Position numbers and translations under genes: made by a program. From assembly GCA_966424055.1 (NCBI GenBank), contig CBJLMB010000026.1:27383-91382 (forward strand): a DNA stretch of 64,000 bases, in the 5' to 3' direction. Below, in pieces: positions 37,407 to 47,161 of this stretch. The notes beneath the pieces were generated by a model, which was given only the letters and a program-made list of their open reading frames with translations, had not been told where the DNA came from and ran no database searches. How positions within the stretch are numbered: the stretch's first letter is position 1; each line of letters begins with the position of its first letter. Source of the stretch: Deminuibacter sp966424055 (lineage in GTDB: Bacteria > Bacteroidota > Bacteroidia > Chitinophagales > Chitinophagaceae).

Positions 37407-38313
37407 ATTATTATCTTTAATTAATTAATGTTGCATTGACAATTAATTGGAAGATGACATTTCTTTAATGTCAGAAGGAAGCAACGCAGGTGAGGATGTG
37501 TATACACACCAAAAATGTAAAAACAAAAAAAGCGGTGGATAAAACATGGCATAAATGCCATACAGGGAACGGGTTTTCCTGATCTCATAAGCATCGTTTT
37601 ATTTTTTCAATTGGCAATTCAAAAGCCTGGCAACACCGGTCATGTACGATCCGGTGCTAACAATGGCGGAACCGGATACGGCAGAGGATACGGTTAAAGT
37701 ATCCCTGTTCTGGTACCGGTTGCGCAGCAGCATATAAACAGTACCGGTAAGTATACCCTGCTAAAACCCGGGTACCTCACTTAATGTTATGTGCAAAAAT
37801 GAAAGCGCTGTAAAAAAGAAGGTAGGCCATTTGGCGGCGGGTATGTTCGCGGCAGTCGCCGGGTATTCCCGGATTTTTTTTTCTTTGGCATAGCAATTAG
37901 CAATGGTTAGTGATTGATTTTCTGTAACAAATTTAGCAGCACCAGAACGCCGTCTATGGAACCAATCGTTCAAATCATAGCACACATTCGTCAATCCGCC
38001 CCTGATTGGCTTAATTTTTCAACCTGGTAGTTAGTTAGTTAGCGATAACCAGGATAGAAGGTTTTAAGTTGCCATATTCTTCGCACGGCTTTTATCGTGA
38101 TGGCATAAAAAAATAACCAGGCTATACCCCTAAGGCAACGCCATTATATAAGTACTTACACATTTCCGGGGCCATACCGGGTCAAAGCAAGCCGGGAGAT
38201 ATCCGGATATTCAGCAGAAGGGGAAGATCAACAGACATACTGCACGGTATATACGGTCATATTTTTTTAAATGTCTGTATGACAAATATTATTATTAATT
38301 CACATTTGTTCGT
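37407..38313 (-). other. Long leader and upstream region of the xylan SusCD operon
   Basis: About 900 nt without a convincing gene; short frames here lack family resemblance or a good start. If the -7 box at 37928-37935 is used, the mRNA leader is about 515 nt. It contains a 16-bp dyad ATGGCAT-AA-ATGCCAT (37546-37561) and a small stem TGACATT/AATGTCA (37455-37473). No known riboswitch was recognised. The part beyond 38000 is low in features. Confidence 0.5.
37928..37996 (-). promoter_or_regulatory. Promoter and putative HTCS operator of the xylan SusCD operon
   Basis: Plus-strand motif TAGCACACATTCGTCAATC at 37978-37996 matches 17 of 19 positions of the motif upstream of the GH8 operon (48836-48854). 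On the minus strand it is followed, after exactly 42 nt, by a perfect Bacteroidota -7 box TAAATTTG (37928-37935). No -33 box is evident, as expected for an activator-dependent promoter. A weaker second copy of the half-site (GATTTGAACGAT) begins 21 nt after the first on the minus strand. Confidence 0.65.
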
Positions 38314-38368
38314 CGGTAATAAGCAGGGCAACAGTAACCGGCCCCTTTCCCTGGTTCTGTTATTACCG
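38314..38368 (-). terminator. Stem-loop after the GH10/GH43 gene
   Basis: CGGTAATAA (38314-38322) pairs with TTATTACCG (38360-38368), with inner complementary CAGGG and CCCTG blocks, directly behind the stop codon of the GH10/GH43 gene. There is no clear T tract, so a role in termination or mRNA protection is only likely. Confidence 0.45.
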
Positions 38369-38371
38369 TAT

Positions 38372-41300
38372 TTACTTTAAAAACCGTATCGACTGGATGC
38401 CCATACTGCCTCCCCGGGCAGCACTAAACTTAATCAACACATCATGATGACCGCTAAACTTTTTAACCTGGTGAACATAAGTCTTCCATTGCCCACCTGT
38501 ACCGGCAGCATCTATTGAAATGGTGGCAAGCGGTGTTCCCTGCTGCAGATCATCCAGCCAGAGTTCAAGTTTTCCCACCGAGCCGGCTGCTAAGGTTAAT
38601 GCAACGGCTGTGGCTGCCTGTTTACCCGTTTCAACCCCGCTTATCATAAACCATCCACCATGTGCCGATGTATTGAACACGGCCTTATCTGCGCCCTTCT
38701 GTATTTTTTGAATACCATAACCGTTTGTGTATCCTGCTGCAAGAAGCGGGGAAAAAGCATCTTTACAAGTGAAGAAATCGAAATCAGCCGGCCGGCCTTC
38801 CGCAAACATCCCCAAGCTGGTACCTACCCATGAATTGAAATTCGGCTGTGCCCTATCAATGCTTACAGCACTGATGGGTGCACCCAGGCAGATCCAGCGA
38901 TTTCCATCGGCACTGTAATAGCCTGTAAGTTCATGCTCTTTTCTTTCCAGCTTGAGCCAAACAGTATTTCCTGCCGTATTGGGAACGGTTCGCATGGCTG
39001 TATCCAGGCAGAAAAAGATACGCCTGCCTTTGTTATAACCGGTATACAACCGGGCAGTGACCTGCTGGTTGCCATTGGTAAGATAAATACCGGCTTTTTC
39101 AGCAGTATCAGCTGCATCAAGCGCCAGTTTTGTGATGGCTGTATAATAGTGATCGGTCTCTTTTTGAACCAGGTGGGTGCGGTTGCTGTCAGGGCTTAGC
39201 CGCAGCCATCCTGTACGGCTGGTGAGGGAATAATGCTGCGCCGCTTTGCGGTTCAGGAAATGCCATTGCAGTCCAAGCTCAGGGTTACTGAAATCATCTC
39301 CCTGAACACTTCTCCATAGAATACCTGATTGCGGCAAACCAGGTTTTACGATGGGTTGCCTGGAAGGTGCCATTCCCCATGGACGGTCGCCTTCCCATTC
39401 CACAGGGAACAACAAGGTTTGGCGACCAGTGCCCGACCAATCGTCGCCAGGGTATTTTTCATAGCTCTGCCCCAGTGTCCACCAGGAGCCATCGGCCAGT
39501 TGCAATGGTGCAGCAATATGGTTGGGGCGGCGAAAGCCTTCACCGGGATCGGATACAGGCCTGAAAAAATCACCCAGCCGCTCCCAGTACGACGAATCGC
39601 TGGTCAGCTTCCTGGTGCGCAGCACATACTGCCCGCCCGAAACATCACCTGCGGGGAAGTAATAATAGAAGCCGTTGCGTTTGCACATTACCGGCCCCTC
39701 GGCCCAACTGTATTGCAATTTCGCATTGATCCAGTCGAGGTTGATCACAGTGTCTGTCAGCTGGCCGTCTCTTCCCAAACGCTGTATGCGGTTCACTTTC
39801 TGGCCATTCTTGATCACCATATAAGGCGTGCCGTCGTCATCCACGAAAATGGAGTTATCATAACCCAGGTTTCCTGTGGCCGGGTTGGTTTGTACCTGCA
39901 CGGGTGCTGACCAGGGACCGGAAGGGGAACTGGCTTTACTGAACCATTGGCCGCCAGCTGAAAAATAAACCCAATAGCTGTTATAGAAATGCGTGATAGC
40001 CCCCTGCCAGATACCGCCGGAAGGCTTGTCTGCAACAAAAGACGCTGCAGCAGCAGGCGCCACTACCCTGCTGATAATTTCCCAGTGCACGAGGTCTTTG
40101 GAATGGTATACCGGCAGGTAGGGATTGAAATGAAAAGAGGAACCACAATGGTAAAAATCTTCCCCTACCCTTAGCAAAGTAGGATCAGGATGGTCGCCGG
40201 GCAATACAGGATTTATATAAGTGCTTACCTGATTGTAATATGCGGCATTATCCATGTTCGTCACTGTTTGAATAACACTGTAGAAAGCTTTTTTGGGGGC
40301 ATAGTTCCTGTCGAACAACAGGGGATAATTGGTTCTCCCCTTTATGGGCCAGTCATTCAGCCAGCTGGCACCGTCTTCTACTCCCCAGAAGGTAACCCGC
40401 CCTATCTGGGCGCGGTGCTGCAGGAAAAGCCTGAACAGGGATGCATAATCTTTTGCCAGCGCTTCCTGTACAGAATCGGGTAATTTTTCCGGCCAGGGAT
40501 TTGCACCGTTTTTTGCCGCAGCAGTTGCATTTACATCAGCAGTGTTGTTGTGCAACGGATCAGGTAATACCGATATATCCAGCTCGGTAAAATTCACCTT
40601 GATGCCCAGTGCGGCGAAAGCGTCAATGCTTTCTGCTATATGTTGAAAGGGTATTCTACCCAGGTGCCAGTGTCCCTGGATGCCGATGCCATCAATGCGT
40701 ATACCGGCAGCCTGTATCTTCTTCACGATTTCGATCGCCCCTGCTCTTTTGCGGGGGTTTTCAATGTTATAGTCATTATAATAAAGCGCTGTATGGGGAG
40801 CGGCCTGCTGTGTCAGGCGAAAGGCTTCCAGGATATAGCCAGGCCCCAGTTTTTGCAGGAAGATCGAATTGCGCAAGGTACCGTCTTCGTTCAGTGCTTC
40901 ATTGACCACATCCCAGGAATCTACTTTGCCGTCATAACGTGAAGCCAGGGTGGTAATATGGTTTACAAAGAACTGCCTGAGACTGTCAGGGTCTTTCATA
41001 TTCCGGACAAAGGGTGGCAACTGGCTATGCCAGATAAGCGTATGCGCATTGATGCGGATATGGTTCTTTTGTGCATAGCTTACCAGCTGGTCGGCAGCCT
41101 CGAAGCGATAGGTGTTCCATGCGGGATGAATAAGCGCGGCCTTCATCATGTTCTCGGGCGTAGCGGCGTTAAACTGCTGCGTAATAAGCTGGGTAGCCTG
41201 CAAGTCCCGGCCTTCTATTTGCCCGAGATTGAGTGCTGTTCCAATTAAAAAATCATCCTGAAAAACCTCTTTTAAGGAGGGCAAACGATCTGGCATTCCT

Positions 41301-41389
41301 GTATGATCAATGGCGGTACGGAAACCGCTCAACAACCATGCAGCCAATACCAGGGAAATGATCCAGGCGGCCGGTTTATTCCTGTGCAT
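38372..41389 (-). CDS. Bifunctional GH10 endoxylanase - GH43 fusion with C-terminal binding modules
   Basis: 1005 residues from the ATG at 41387-41389. An upstream in-frame Met would overlap the preceding GH43 gene, whereas this one starts 10 nt after it. A membrane-type signal (about 8-24) precedes GH10 (about 38-378): WDVVNEAL with acid/base Glu 164 and VNFTELDIS with nucleophile Glu 269. GH43 follows (about 392-690): PGDHPDPTLLRVG with Asp 402, GYDNSIFVDDDG with Asp 511 and WAEGPVM with Glu 564. Then comes a beta-xylosidase-type concanavalin-like domain (about 705-885) and a CBM6-like module (about 895-1005). The fusion should cut the xylan backbone and trim xylose or arabinose in one polypeptide. 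It is the last gene of the GH8-led operon. Confidence 0.93.
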   Translation of the reverse strand: MHRNKPAAWIISLVLAAWLLSGFRTAIDHTGMPDRLPSLKEVFQDDFLIGTALNLGQIEGRDLQATQLITQQFNAATPENMMKAALIHPAWNTYRFEAADQLVSYAQKNHIRINAHTLIWHSQLPPFVRNMKDPDSLRQFFVNHITTLASRYDGKVDSWDVVNEALNEDGTLRNSIFLQKLGPGYILEAFRLTQQAAPHTALYYNDYNIENPRKRAGAIEIVKKIQAAGIRIDGIGIQGHWHLGRIPFQHIAESIDAFAALGIKVNFTELDISVLPDPLHNNTADVNATAAAKNGANPWPEKLPDSVQEALAKDYASLFRLFLQHRAQIGRVTFWGVEDGASWLNDWPIKGRTNYPLLFDRNYAPKKAFYSVIQTVTNMDNAAYYNQVSTYINPVLPGDHPDPTLLRVGEDFYHCGSSFHFNPYLPVYHSKDLVHWEIISRVVAPAAAASFVADKPSGGIWQGAITHFYNSYWVYFSAGGQWFSKASSPSGPWSAPVQVQTNPATGNLGYDNSIFVDDDGTPYMVIKNGQKVNRIQRLGRDGQLTDTVINLDWINAKLQYSWAEGPVMCKRNGFYYYFPAGDVSGGQYVLRTRKLTSDSSYWERLGDFFRPVSDPGEGFRRPNHIAAPLQLADGSWWTLGQSYEKYPGDDWSGTGRQTLLFPVEWEGDRPWGMAPSRQPIVKPGLPQSGILWRSVQGDDFSNPELGLQWHFLNRKAAQHYSLTSRTGWLRLSPDSNRTHLVQKETDHYYTAITKLALDAADTAEKAGIYLTNGNQQVTARLYTGYNKGRRIFFCLDTAMRTVPNTAGNTVWLKLERKEHELTGYYSADGNRWICLGAPISAVSIDRAQPNFNSWVGTSLGMFAEGRPADFDFFTCKDAFSPLLAAGYTNGYGIQKIQKGADKAVFNTSAHGGWFMISGVETGKQAATAVALTLAAGSVGKLELWLDDLQQGTPLATISIDAAGTGGQWKTYVHQVKKFSGHHDVLIKFSAARGGSMGIQSIRFLK

Positions 41390-41399
41390 TTTTTTTGTA

Positions 41400-42965
41400 T
41401 TACTCTGTTCGGAACCAGTCAAAATCGACAAAGCCCCCTGTTTGTTGTGTTGCATAATTGAATAGACAGAATTTGTTACCAGTAAATAGGGTGAGGTTAA
41501 ACCGCATGTTCAGCATGCTGCCAAATGAAGTGAAGCTGTTATTATCAAGGCTGTATTCGAAAATGGCTTTTTTGCTGGCATTGGAAGCTTTCGCGCGCAA
41601 GTATATGGTTGAAGAAGCATGCGGGAGCGCCAGTGAATCAATAGTCGCTCCGTTGTTCACCATCACCAGCCATTTACCTGTACCGGTTTGCTTTACCGCG
41701 ATATAAGCATAGGGGTTCTGCAACAGGGCAAGCCCAGCCACATCACCGTTTTGCATATGGCCTATATCCATTGCCGTAGTAGCTATGGTAGGGATTTGCT
41801 GGTTGTATTTTGCCATGATCCTTTGTGTAAGGGTATTGCGCGCCCAAAGTAAACCAGTTACGGGTGCAACCGCCGACAGGCGCAGGTATCCCGGCCTCGT
41901 GGTCAATGACCATTTAGTGGAATCGGGGTTATGGTTCCAGCTCCATTGCATGCCCAGTACCGGATTGTCAAATTCATCTGATGCAGGTAAATTATCTATA
42001 GGATATACCCTGCCAACATTGGGTTTCTTATAAGTAACCACTGCATGCCCTGCAACACCCGCCACAGGCCAGCCGTTTTGCCAGGTTACCGGCTGCAGTG
42101 AAGGAAAGCGGCCCAAAGGCCCCATATCTATAAACAACATCGTCCACCACTCTCCTGTTTGTGTTTGTATCAATGCACCCTGGTGAACACCAAAATTGAC
42201 ATTGGTGCTGTCCCTTTCTTTTATCACGACTTTTTCTTCATAAGGCCCCCATATACTGCCGGATCGTAAGGCCACCTGGAAACCGTCGGCACCGCCATAG
42301 GTACAGTACAGGTAATAGTACCCGTTGAGGTGGTATACATGCGCGCCTTCCAGTCCACCGCGCAGATCACCGGTAAACACCAGCGAATCTTTGCTCACCG
42401 GGGAAAAGCCTGTATCCAGCTGTGTTATGTATAGTTTATTGTAACCGGATGCCACGTATATCTTTCCATCATCATCGAATAACAGGCCGCAATCATGAAA
42501 GCCGCGTCCCAGTTTCTTGATATTCCAAACACCTTTGGGATCGGTGGCTGTACACAGGAATGCACCTTCGTTCAGGGTATTGAACAGCACATAGAAATTT
42601 CCATCGTGGTAGCGGAGGCTGCCGGCCCACTGGCCGTGCCCGTAACGGTTGCAGCCATCCAGGTTATAACAGGGGGCTTCATCCATCCGCTTTACAATAT
42701 TGTTGCAGTATCTCCAGTTGACAAGATCCTGCGATTCAAGCAGGGGCACACCGGGAAAAGTAAACATCGTTGTCGCCAGCATGTAATAGGTATCTTTTAC
42801 CCTGATCACATCTACATCAGGAAAATCTGCCATGATCACCGGGTTGGTAAATGTACCGTCGCCATTATCGGCGTGTACCTGCTGCGCCCTGGCCGCTATA
42901 CCAATGCTGCACAGTAACACGATGCACCATACCGGCACGGCCAGTCTTCTAACCATTTCTTTCAT
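41400..42965 (-). CDS. GH43 beta-xylosidase/arabinofuranosidase with C-terminal jelly-roll domain
   Basis: 521 residues with a signal peptide ending AARAQQ. The GH43 propeller (about 38-325) carries NPVIMADFPDVDVIRV (general base Asp 50), DCGLLFDDDG (pKa Asp) and RGGLEGAHVY (acid Glu). The C-terminal half (about 330-520) is the concanavalin-like domain found in GH43 subfamily 12 type enzymes and closes the active site in relatives. Such proteins release arabinofuranose or xylose from xylan fragments. The replacement of PDP by PDVD in the first motif is typical of this subfamily. It is the fourth gene of the GH8-CE-GH43-GH43-GH10/43 operon, 89 nt after the previous gene and 10 nt before the fusion enzyme. 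Confidence 0.88.
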   Translation of the reverse strand: MKEMVRRLAVPVWCIVLLCSIGIAARAQQVHADNGDGTFTNPVIMADFPDVDVIRVKDTYYMLATTMFTFPGVPLLESQDLVNWRYCNNIVKRMDEAPCYNLDGCNRYGHGQWAGSLRYHDGNFYVLFNTLNEGAFLCTATDPKGVWNIKKLGRGFHDCGLLFDDDGKIYVASGYNKLYITQLDTGFSPVSKDSLVFTGDLRGGLEGAHVYHLNGYYYLYCTYGGADGFQVALRSGSIWGPYEEKVVIKERDSTNVNFGVHQGALIQTQTGEWWTMLFIDMGPLGRFPSLQPVTWQNGWPVAGVAGHAVVTYKKPNVGRVYPIDNLPASDEFDNPVLGMQWSWNHNPDSTKWSLTTRPGYLRLSAVAPVTGLLWARNTLTQRIMAKYNQQIPTIATTAMDIGHMQNGDVAGLALLQNPYAYIAVKQTGTGKWLVMVNNGATIDSLALPHASSTIYLRAKASNASKKAIFEYSLDNNSFTSFGSMLNMRFNLTLFTGNKFCLFNYATQQTGGFVDFDWFRTE

Positions 42966-43054
42966 GAAAATGTTTTTGTAAAAATTTGCTTGCGATCCAT
43001 CTATCCTGGATGTACCAGGAGCAGCAGGTCAGGGTGTATTTTCATAGGGATACA

Positions 43055-44398
43055 TTATTGAAAACGGAGACAGTCTATCTCGGCATGTTTGTCCTCTTTC
43101 AAAACAATAAACAAGTGGTGCAGGTTTGCCGTAAACCGCAACAGTTTTTCGTTTACCGTTTTCCATTCACGGGTACCGGCAGGAATGCGGACCGCTGCAA
43201 GCAGCGGTCCTTCCAGGTTATCAGCGCGCACCTGCAGTACTGCGCCCGTAGCAGATAAGACCCGCATGGAAACGGACTGCAGCCTGCGTTGGCCAAAATC
43301 CACACTGTTGTACTGCACCCAGGCACCGGCACCATCCAGCACCGTCTTCCAGCCGGCAAACCTGTTGAGTGTATCGAGAAAATCAATAGCAGCGCCATGG
43401 CTACTCTTTTCGCTGTACCTGTCCGGCTGAATCCAGCCGGTGGCCGGGGTTATACCAACACCTCTCAATGTGGGCATCACTTTTTGTATGGTTCCGTCAC
43501 TATTGAATAACAGGCTGTCGATGCGCACAGACCTTGCTTTATCAAAGCCCGGTGAAAGATCGTTGTGATGATAAAACAAATACCATTGACCCCTGAACTG
43601 TACAATAGACTGGTGATTGGTCCAGCAACCTGCAGGCGATTCATCCATGATAATACCTCTTACCGTAAATGGCCCCAGGGGACCATTGCTGGTTGCATAT
43701 TCCAGGCATTCTGTTTTATTCCGCACATGCGGGTAAGTAAGATAGTATATGCCATTACGTTCAAACACAAAAGGACCTTCTTTCAAGCCTTTTGCCGGCA
43801 GCTCCTGCAGTACAACAGGCGCTGATGCCAGCTCCAGCATGTTTTCTTCCAGCCTGGCTGCATAAATATTTCCCTGGGCCCAATACAGATAAGCCTGCCC
43901 GTTTTTATCAATGAACACATTGGGATCAATGCCATGCACATTTTTAACAGGCCGTGGTTGAGGCAGAAAAGGCCCTTCCGGTTTATCAGCAACGGCTACC
44001 CCTATCGCGAACCCCTTGCCATAGCTGGTATCCCGCGGTGTGGAGGGAAAGTAAAAATAATAGCGCCCATTGCGGTACACACAATCGGGTGCCCACATGC
44101 TGTAGCTACCGGGTTTTACCCAGGGTACTTTGTCCTGGCTGATGATCACACCGTGATCTGTCCATCCGGTGAGGCTATCAGAAGAGAACACATGATAATC
44201 CTCCATGCAGAACCAACCCGGCTTTCCTTTTCCTTCCCTGGCAAGAATATCGTGAGAGGGATATACATACATTCTCCCATTGAACACCCGCGCAGCAGGA
44301 TCGGCGGTGTACTGGCTGGTAATAACCGGGTTCTGGGCCAGTAGCCGAACCGGTAAATGCAGCAGTAAAATAAACAACACAGCTAAGCAGGTGCGCAT
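43055..44398 (-). CDS. GH43 arabinofuranosidase/xylosidase with CBM6-like module
   Basis: 447 residues, signal peptide ending VRLLA-QNP. The GH43 propeller (about 23-315) has SQYTADPAARVFNGRMY (Asp 33), HGIDPNVFIDKNG (second Asp) and GLKEGPFVFER (acid Glu), plus SMWAPDCVYRNGRYY, a block common in arabinoxylan-acting GH43 enzymes. A C-terminal beta-sandwich (about 325-447, ending AEIDCLRFQ) resembles CBM6. It is probably an arabinoxylan arabinofuranohydrolase or beta-xylosidase in the periplasm or on the surface. It lies 10 nt after the triple esterase and shares its layout with the GH43 at 25344 in the import operon, so each operon carries one enzyme of this type. Confidence 0.88.
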   Translation of the reverse strand: MRTCLAVLFILLLHLPVRLLAQNPVITSQYTADPAARVFNGRMYVYPSHDILAREGKGKPGWFCMEDYHVFSSDSLTGWTDHGVIISQDKVPWVKPGSYSMWAPDCVYRNGRYYFYFPSTPRDTSYGKGFAIGVAVADKPEGPFLPQPRPVKNVHGIDPNVFIDKNGQAYLYWAQGNIYAARLEENMLELASAPVVLQELPAKGLKEGPFVFERNGIYYLTYPHVRNKTECLEYATSNGPLGPFTVRGIIMDESPAGCWTNHQSIVQFRGQWYLFYHHNDLSPGFDKARSVRIDSLLFNSDGTIQKVMPTLRGVGITPATGWIQPDRYSEKSSHGAAIDFLDTLNRFAGWKTVLDGAGAWVQYNSVDFGQRRLQSVSMRVLSATGAVLQVRADNLEGPLLAAVRIPAGTREWKTVNEKLLRFTANLHHLFIVLKEDKHAEIDCLRFQ

Positions 44399-44408
44399 TG
44401 CATTGTAT

Positions 44409-47156
44409 TTACGGTTTAAAAATCAGGCCGGCAAACTGCCTCAATGATCGCCGCCATGTCTGCCATTCATGTGCCGTACCGGGAGATTCATAGTATACAT
44501 GCCTGATACCTGCTTTTTCCAGTGCTTCGTGCAAACCTTTGATGCCTGTATACATTCTCTCCGGTTCGGCAGTGCCAATACTCAGGTATAACAATTTTAC
44601 TTTCTGGTTAAAGCTGCCGGCGTTGGCCCAGGCCCCATCATATAGCCGGGTGATATCTGTACCCGGTTGTAAAAAAGCAGCACCGCTGAAACCACCGATC
44701 CACGCAAACTTATCCAGGTTGGTCATGGTTGTCTGGAAGGTTTGGAAGCCTCCCATCGAAAGCCCGGCCATCGCACGGTGCTCACGGTCTGGCATTGTTC
44801 TGAATGCACTATCGATCATGGGGATGATCTCTTTTACCAGCACCTGCGGAAAAACATTGCTGTTCATACTGGCGGGAAAGCCGCCCCTGCTGCCTGTATT
44901 GTCTGCCGGCCGGGTGGGATCAGTTGCATAGCCCCTGTCCATCACTACCAGCATTGGTGTTGCTTTTGCGTCAGCGATCAGGTTATCCATAATAAAGTCC
45001 ATTCTTCCCTGTGTGCTCCAGCCCGTTTCATCTTCCCCTGCACCATGTTGCAGGTACAGTACCGGGTATCTTTTACCAGTGTCTGTGTCATAGCCGGGTG
45101 GAGTATATACATATGCCCTTCTCCATGCACGGGTGATGGCAGAATAATAATTAACCGAACGTACCTGGCCATGGGGAACCGGGGCTGCAGCATAAAAAGC
45201 GCCATCAGGATCGGGAATATCAATTCCTGATGCCATCCTGCCCATACCATAAAATGTTTGGCTGGCAGGATCGGTAACAGCAACACCATCAATAAGCAGG
45301 GAATAATAATGAAAGCCTTCCACTACCGGGTCGGTGATCAATGTCCAGTAACCGGCGGTATCCCTGATCATGTCATATTTTTTCATCAGATCGATCTGCA
45401 GTTTTTGCGCTTCAGGCGCTTTAACACGGAATACAACACGGTTACCAGGCAATACCTGCGGGTATAGCGCACCGGGCACATTGGTAACGGCCGGTTGACC
45501 CGAAGAGGCTTCCAGGTAAGCCGGGAAGCTGGTTGTATCTACCGGTTTAAACAGCAGGCGGGAAAACATATACAAGCCGTCTTTCCATACTTTAAAGTCA
45601 TGCACGCCCGGTTCGATATAATAAATATGGGGCACCTGTTGTGCTGCAAGATAATCGTGTGTCCGCTTGCTGAAACCGACCAGTCCATCATGATCACCGC
45701 AGGATATCCAGAGCAGTTGAAGTGCGTTCTTTGCCTTTTGAGGATCGGGCAGCAATTCTTCGGGCTTTCTGGTGTTGGGGGCTGCTGAAAAAGCGCCTAT
45801 CCATGCAAATTTATCCAGATTGCCCAGCCCGAAATTCAACGACTGTCCTCCCCCCATCGAAAGGCCTGCGATGGCACGATGCATTCGATCTGTATATACC
45901 GGATAATGCTTTTGAATAAAGGGGATAAGATCGCTGGTCAGGTCCGCTTCAAAATCGGCAAATGCCTTTACTTTATCCGGCGCCATGATATTGCCCGTGG
46001 CCCGGTCATCTTTCATGGCCCTTCCATTCGGAAGCACCACGATCATGGGTTCAATTTTATTCTGCGCATACAGGTTATCAAGGATCACTTCCGGGTGTCC
46101 ACCATTCAGCCATTCTTTTTCATCACCACCTATACCATGCAGCAGGTACAATACCGGATACTTCTTCTTTCTGGAATAACCCGGTGGCGTATAGATCAAA
46201 GCCCTGCGCACAGTGCCCACTGTAACAGACCGGTACGAGATGGTGTCTATGCGGCCATGAGCAATACCCACCCTGGGTATATCAAAGCCTGCAGGCGGAC
46301 GCTGTACCGGTCCCAGCAGGTTGCGCATTTGGGCCGCATAGCGCCGCCCCAGTTCACGGTAGCCGGCTGCACTGAAATGAAGATGATCCTGCGCAGCAGC
46401 ACAACCTGCCGATGAAATAATGTATGCGGTGGGTATTGTTTCAGGCAGCCTGTCGATAATTGTGTTCATAGAAGCACAAACGCCGCCCTGGTCAGCATGT
46501 ACCACCTCACCGGCCAGCAAAGGCACAGCATCGGCATTGAGACCAAGATCGCCCAGCAGGTTATCATATATTCTTTTAACTTTTTTTAACCATGTACTGT
46601 CATTGGTATTCGATTCCCCCTGGTGCAATAATATGCCTTTGATCACGCCGTCTTTCTGTGCCAGCTTCGCCGTCTCCACCAGGCGCTGGTAAGGATTGCC
46701 ACCGTATTCTTTCAACATCCCCTTCATCCAGTCGGGTGCAGCAGCAGCATAAGACTGAAATCCGTCTTTATCAAAAAGCTCGATCTTCGATCCGGCCACT
46801 GCTACATTGATGATCCCTATTTTTACATCCCGGGGCAGGTGGGCAATTAATGTGCGGCCGAAATAATCTGCAGGTGTCAGTCCTGTGTAGCAACGGCACA
46901 GCGGTGGCTTTGCCGTGTACCAGTTACCCCGGGTTCTGCCCAGCTCGGGGCAATCTATCGCAGCCATTACCTGAAACCGGCTGTCCACCGTAGTGTCCTG
47001 CGGCTCGAATTTCGCATTACCCTCCATATTCGACTGTCCCAGGCACAGGAATATATAAAATTTGGGATCCTGGGAAAAAGCGTGCTGGTGAACCAAAAGC
47101 AGCAATGCCATCCATAACGTTACTGCCAGGTGTTTTGTGTAGTTGGTATACATCAC
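44409..47156 (-). CDS. Triple esterase: SGNH (CE6-like) - CE1 - linker - CE1
   Basis: 915 residues. A signal segment (about 10-28) precedes three putative hydrolase domains. First, an SGNH acetylesterase of CE6 type (about 30-283): LGQSNMEGN with Ser 42, HQGESN, and QDHLHF with Asp 257/His 260. Second, a CE1-type alpha/beta hydrolase (about 290-540): GLSMGGG with Ser 433, SCGDHDG with Asp 488/490, and GVHDF with His 519. Third, after a CBM48-like sandwich (about 560-665), another CE1 (about 670-915): GLSMGGF with Ser 800, GTAHEW with His 896, and SIGTAEPE with Glu 864 where the acidic residue is Asp in the second domain. Expected roles are removal of acetyl and feruloyl or similar esters from xylan. 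It lies 5 nt after GH8 and 10 nt before GH43. Confidence 0.88.
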   Translation of the reverse strand: MMYTNYTKHLAVTLWMALLLLVHQHAFSQDPKFYIFLCLGQSNMEGNAKFEPQDTTVDSRFQVMAAIDCPELGRTRGNWYTAKPPLCRCYTGLTPADYFGRTLIAHLPRDVKIGIINVAVAGSKIELFDKDGFQSYAAAAPDWMKGMLKEYGGNPYQRLVETAKLAQKDGVIKGILLHQGESNTNDSTWLKKVKRIYDNLLGDLGLNADAVPLLAGEVVHADQGGVCASMNTIIDRLPETIPTAYIISSAGCAAAQDHLHFSAAGYRELGRRYAAQMRNLLGPVQRPPAGFDIPRVGIAHGRIDTISYRSVTVGTVRRALIYTPPGYSRKKKYPVLYLLHGIGGDEKEWLNGGHPEVILDNLYAQNKIEPMIVVLPNGRAMKDDRATGNIMAPDKVKAFADFEADLTSDLIPFIQKHYPVYTDRMHRAIAGLSMGGGQSLNFGLGNLDKFAWIGAFSAAPNTRKPEELLPDPQKAKNALQLLWISCGDHDGLVGFSKRTHDYLAAQQVPHIYYIEPGVHDFKVWKDGLYMFSRLLFKPVDTTSFPAYLEASSGQPAVTNVPGALYPQVLPGNRVVFRVKAPEAQKLQIDLMKKYDMIRDTAGYWTLITDPVVEGFHYYSLLIDGVAVTDPASQTFYGMGRMASGIDIPDPDGAFYAAAPVPHGQVRSVNYYSAITRAWRRAYVYTPPGYDTDTGKRYPVLYLQHGAGEDETGWSTQGRMDFIMDNLIADAKATPMLVVMDRGYATDPTRPADNTGSRGGFPASMNSNVFPQVLVKEIIPMIDSAFRTMPDREHRAMAGLSMGGFQTFQTTMTNLDKFAWIGGFSGAAFLQPGTDITRLYDGAWANAGSFNQKVKLLYLSIGTAEPERMYTGIKGLHEALEKAGIRHVYYESPGTAHEWQTWRRSLRQFAGLIFKP

Positions 47157-47161
47157 TGTAA

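Noticed and set aside
37761..37994. A 77-codon minus-strand frame in the SusC upstream region
   Set aside because: No family pattern, and it covers the inferred operator and -7 box; treated as non-coding.
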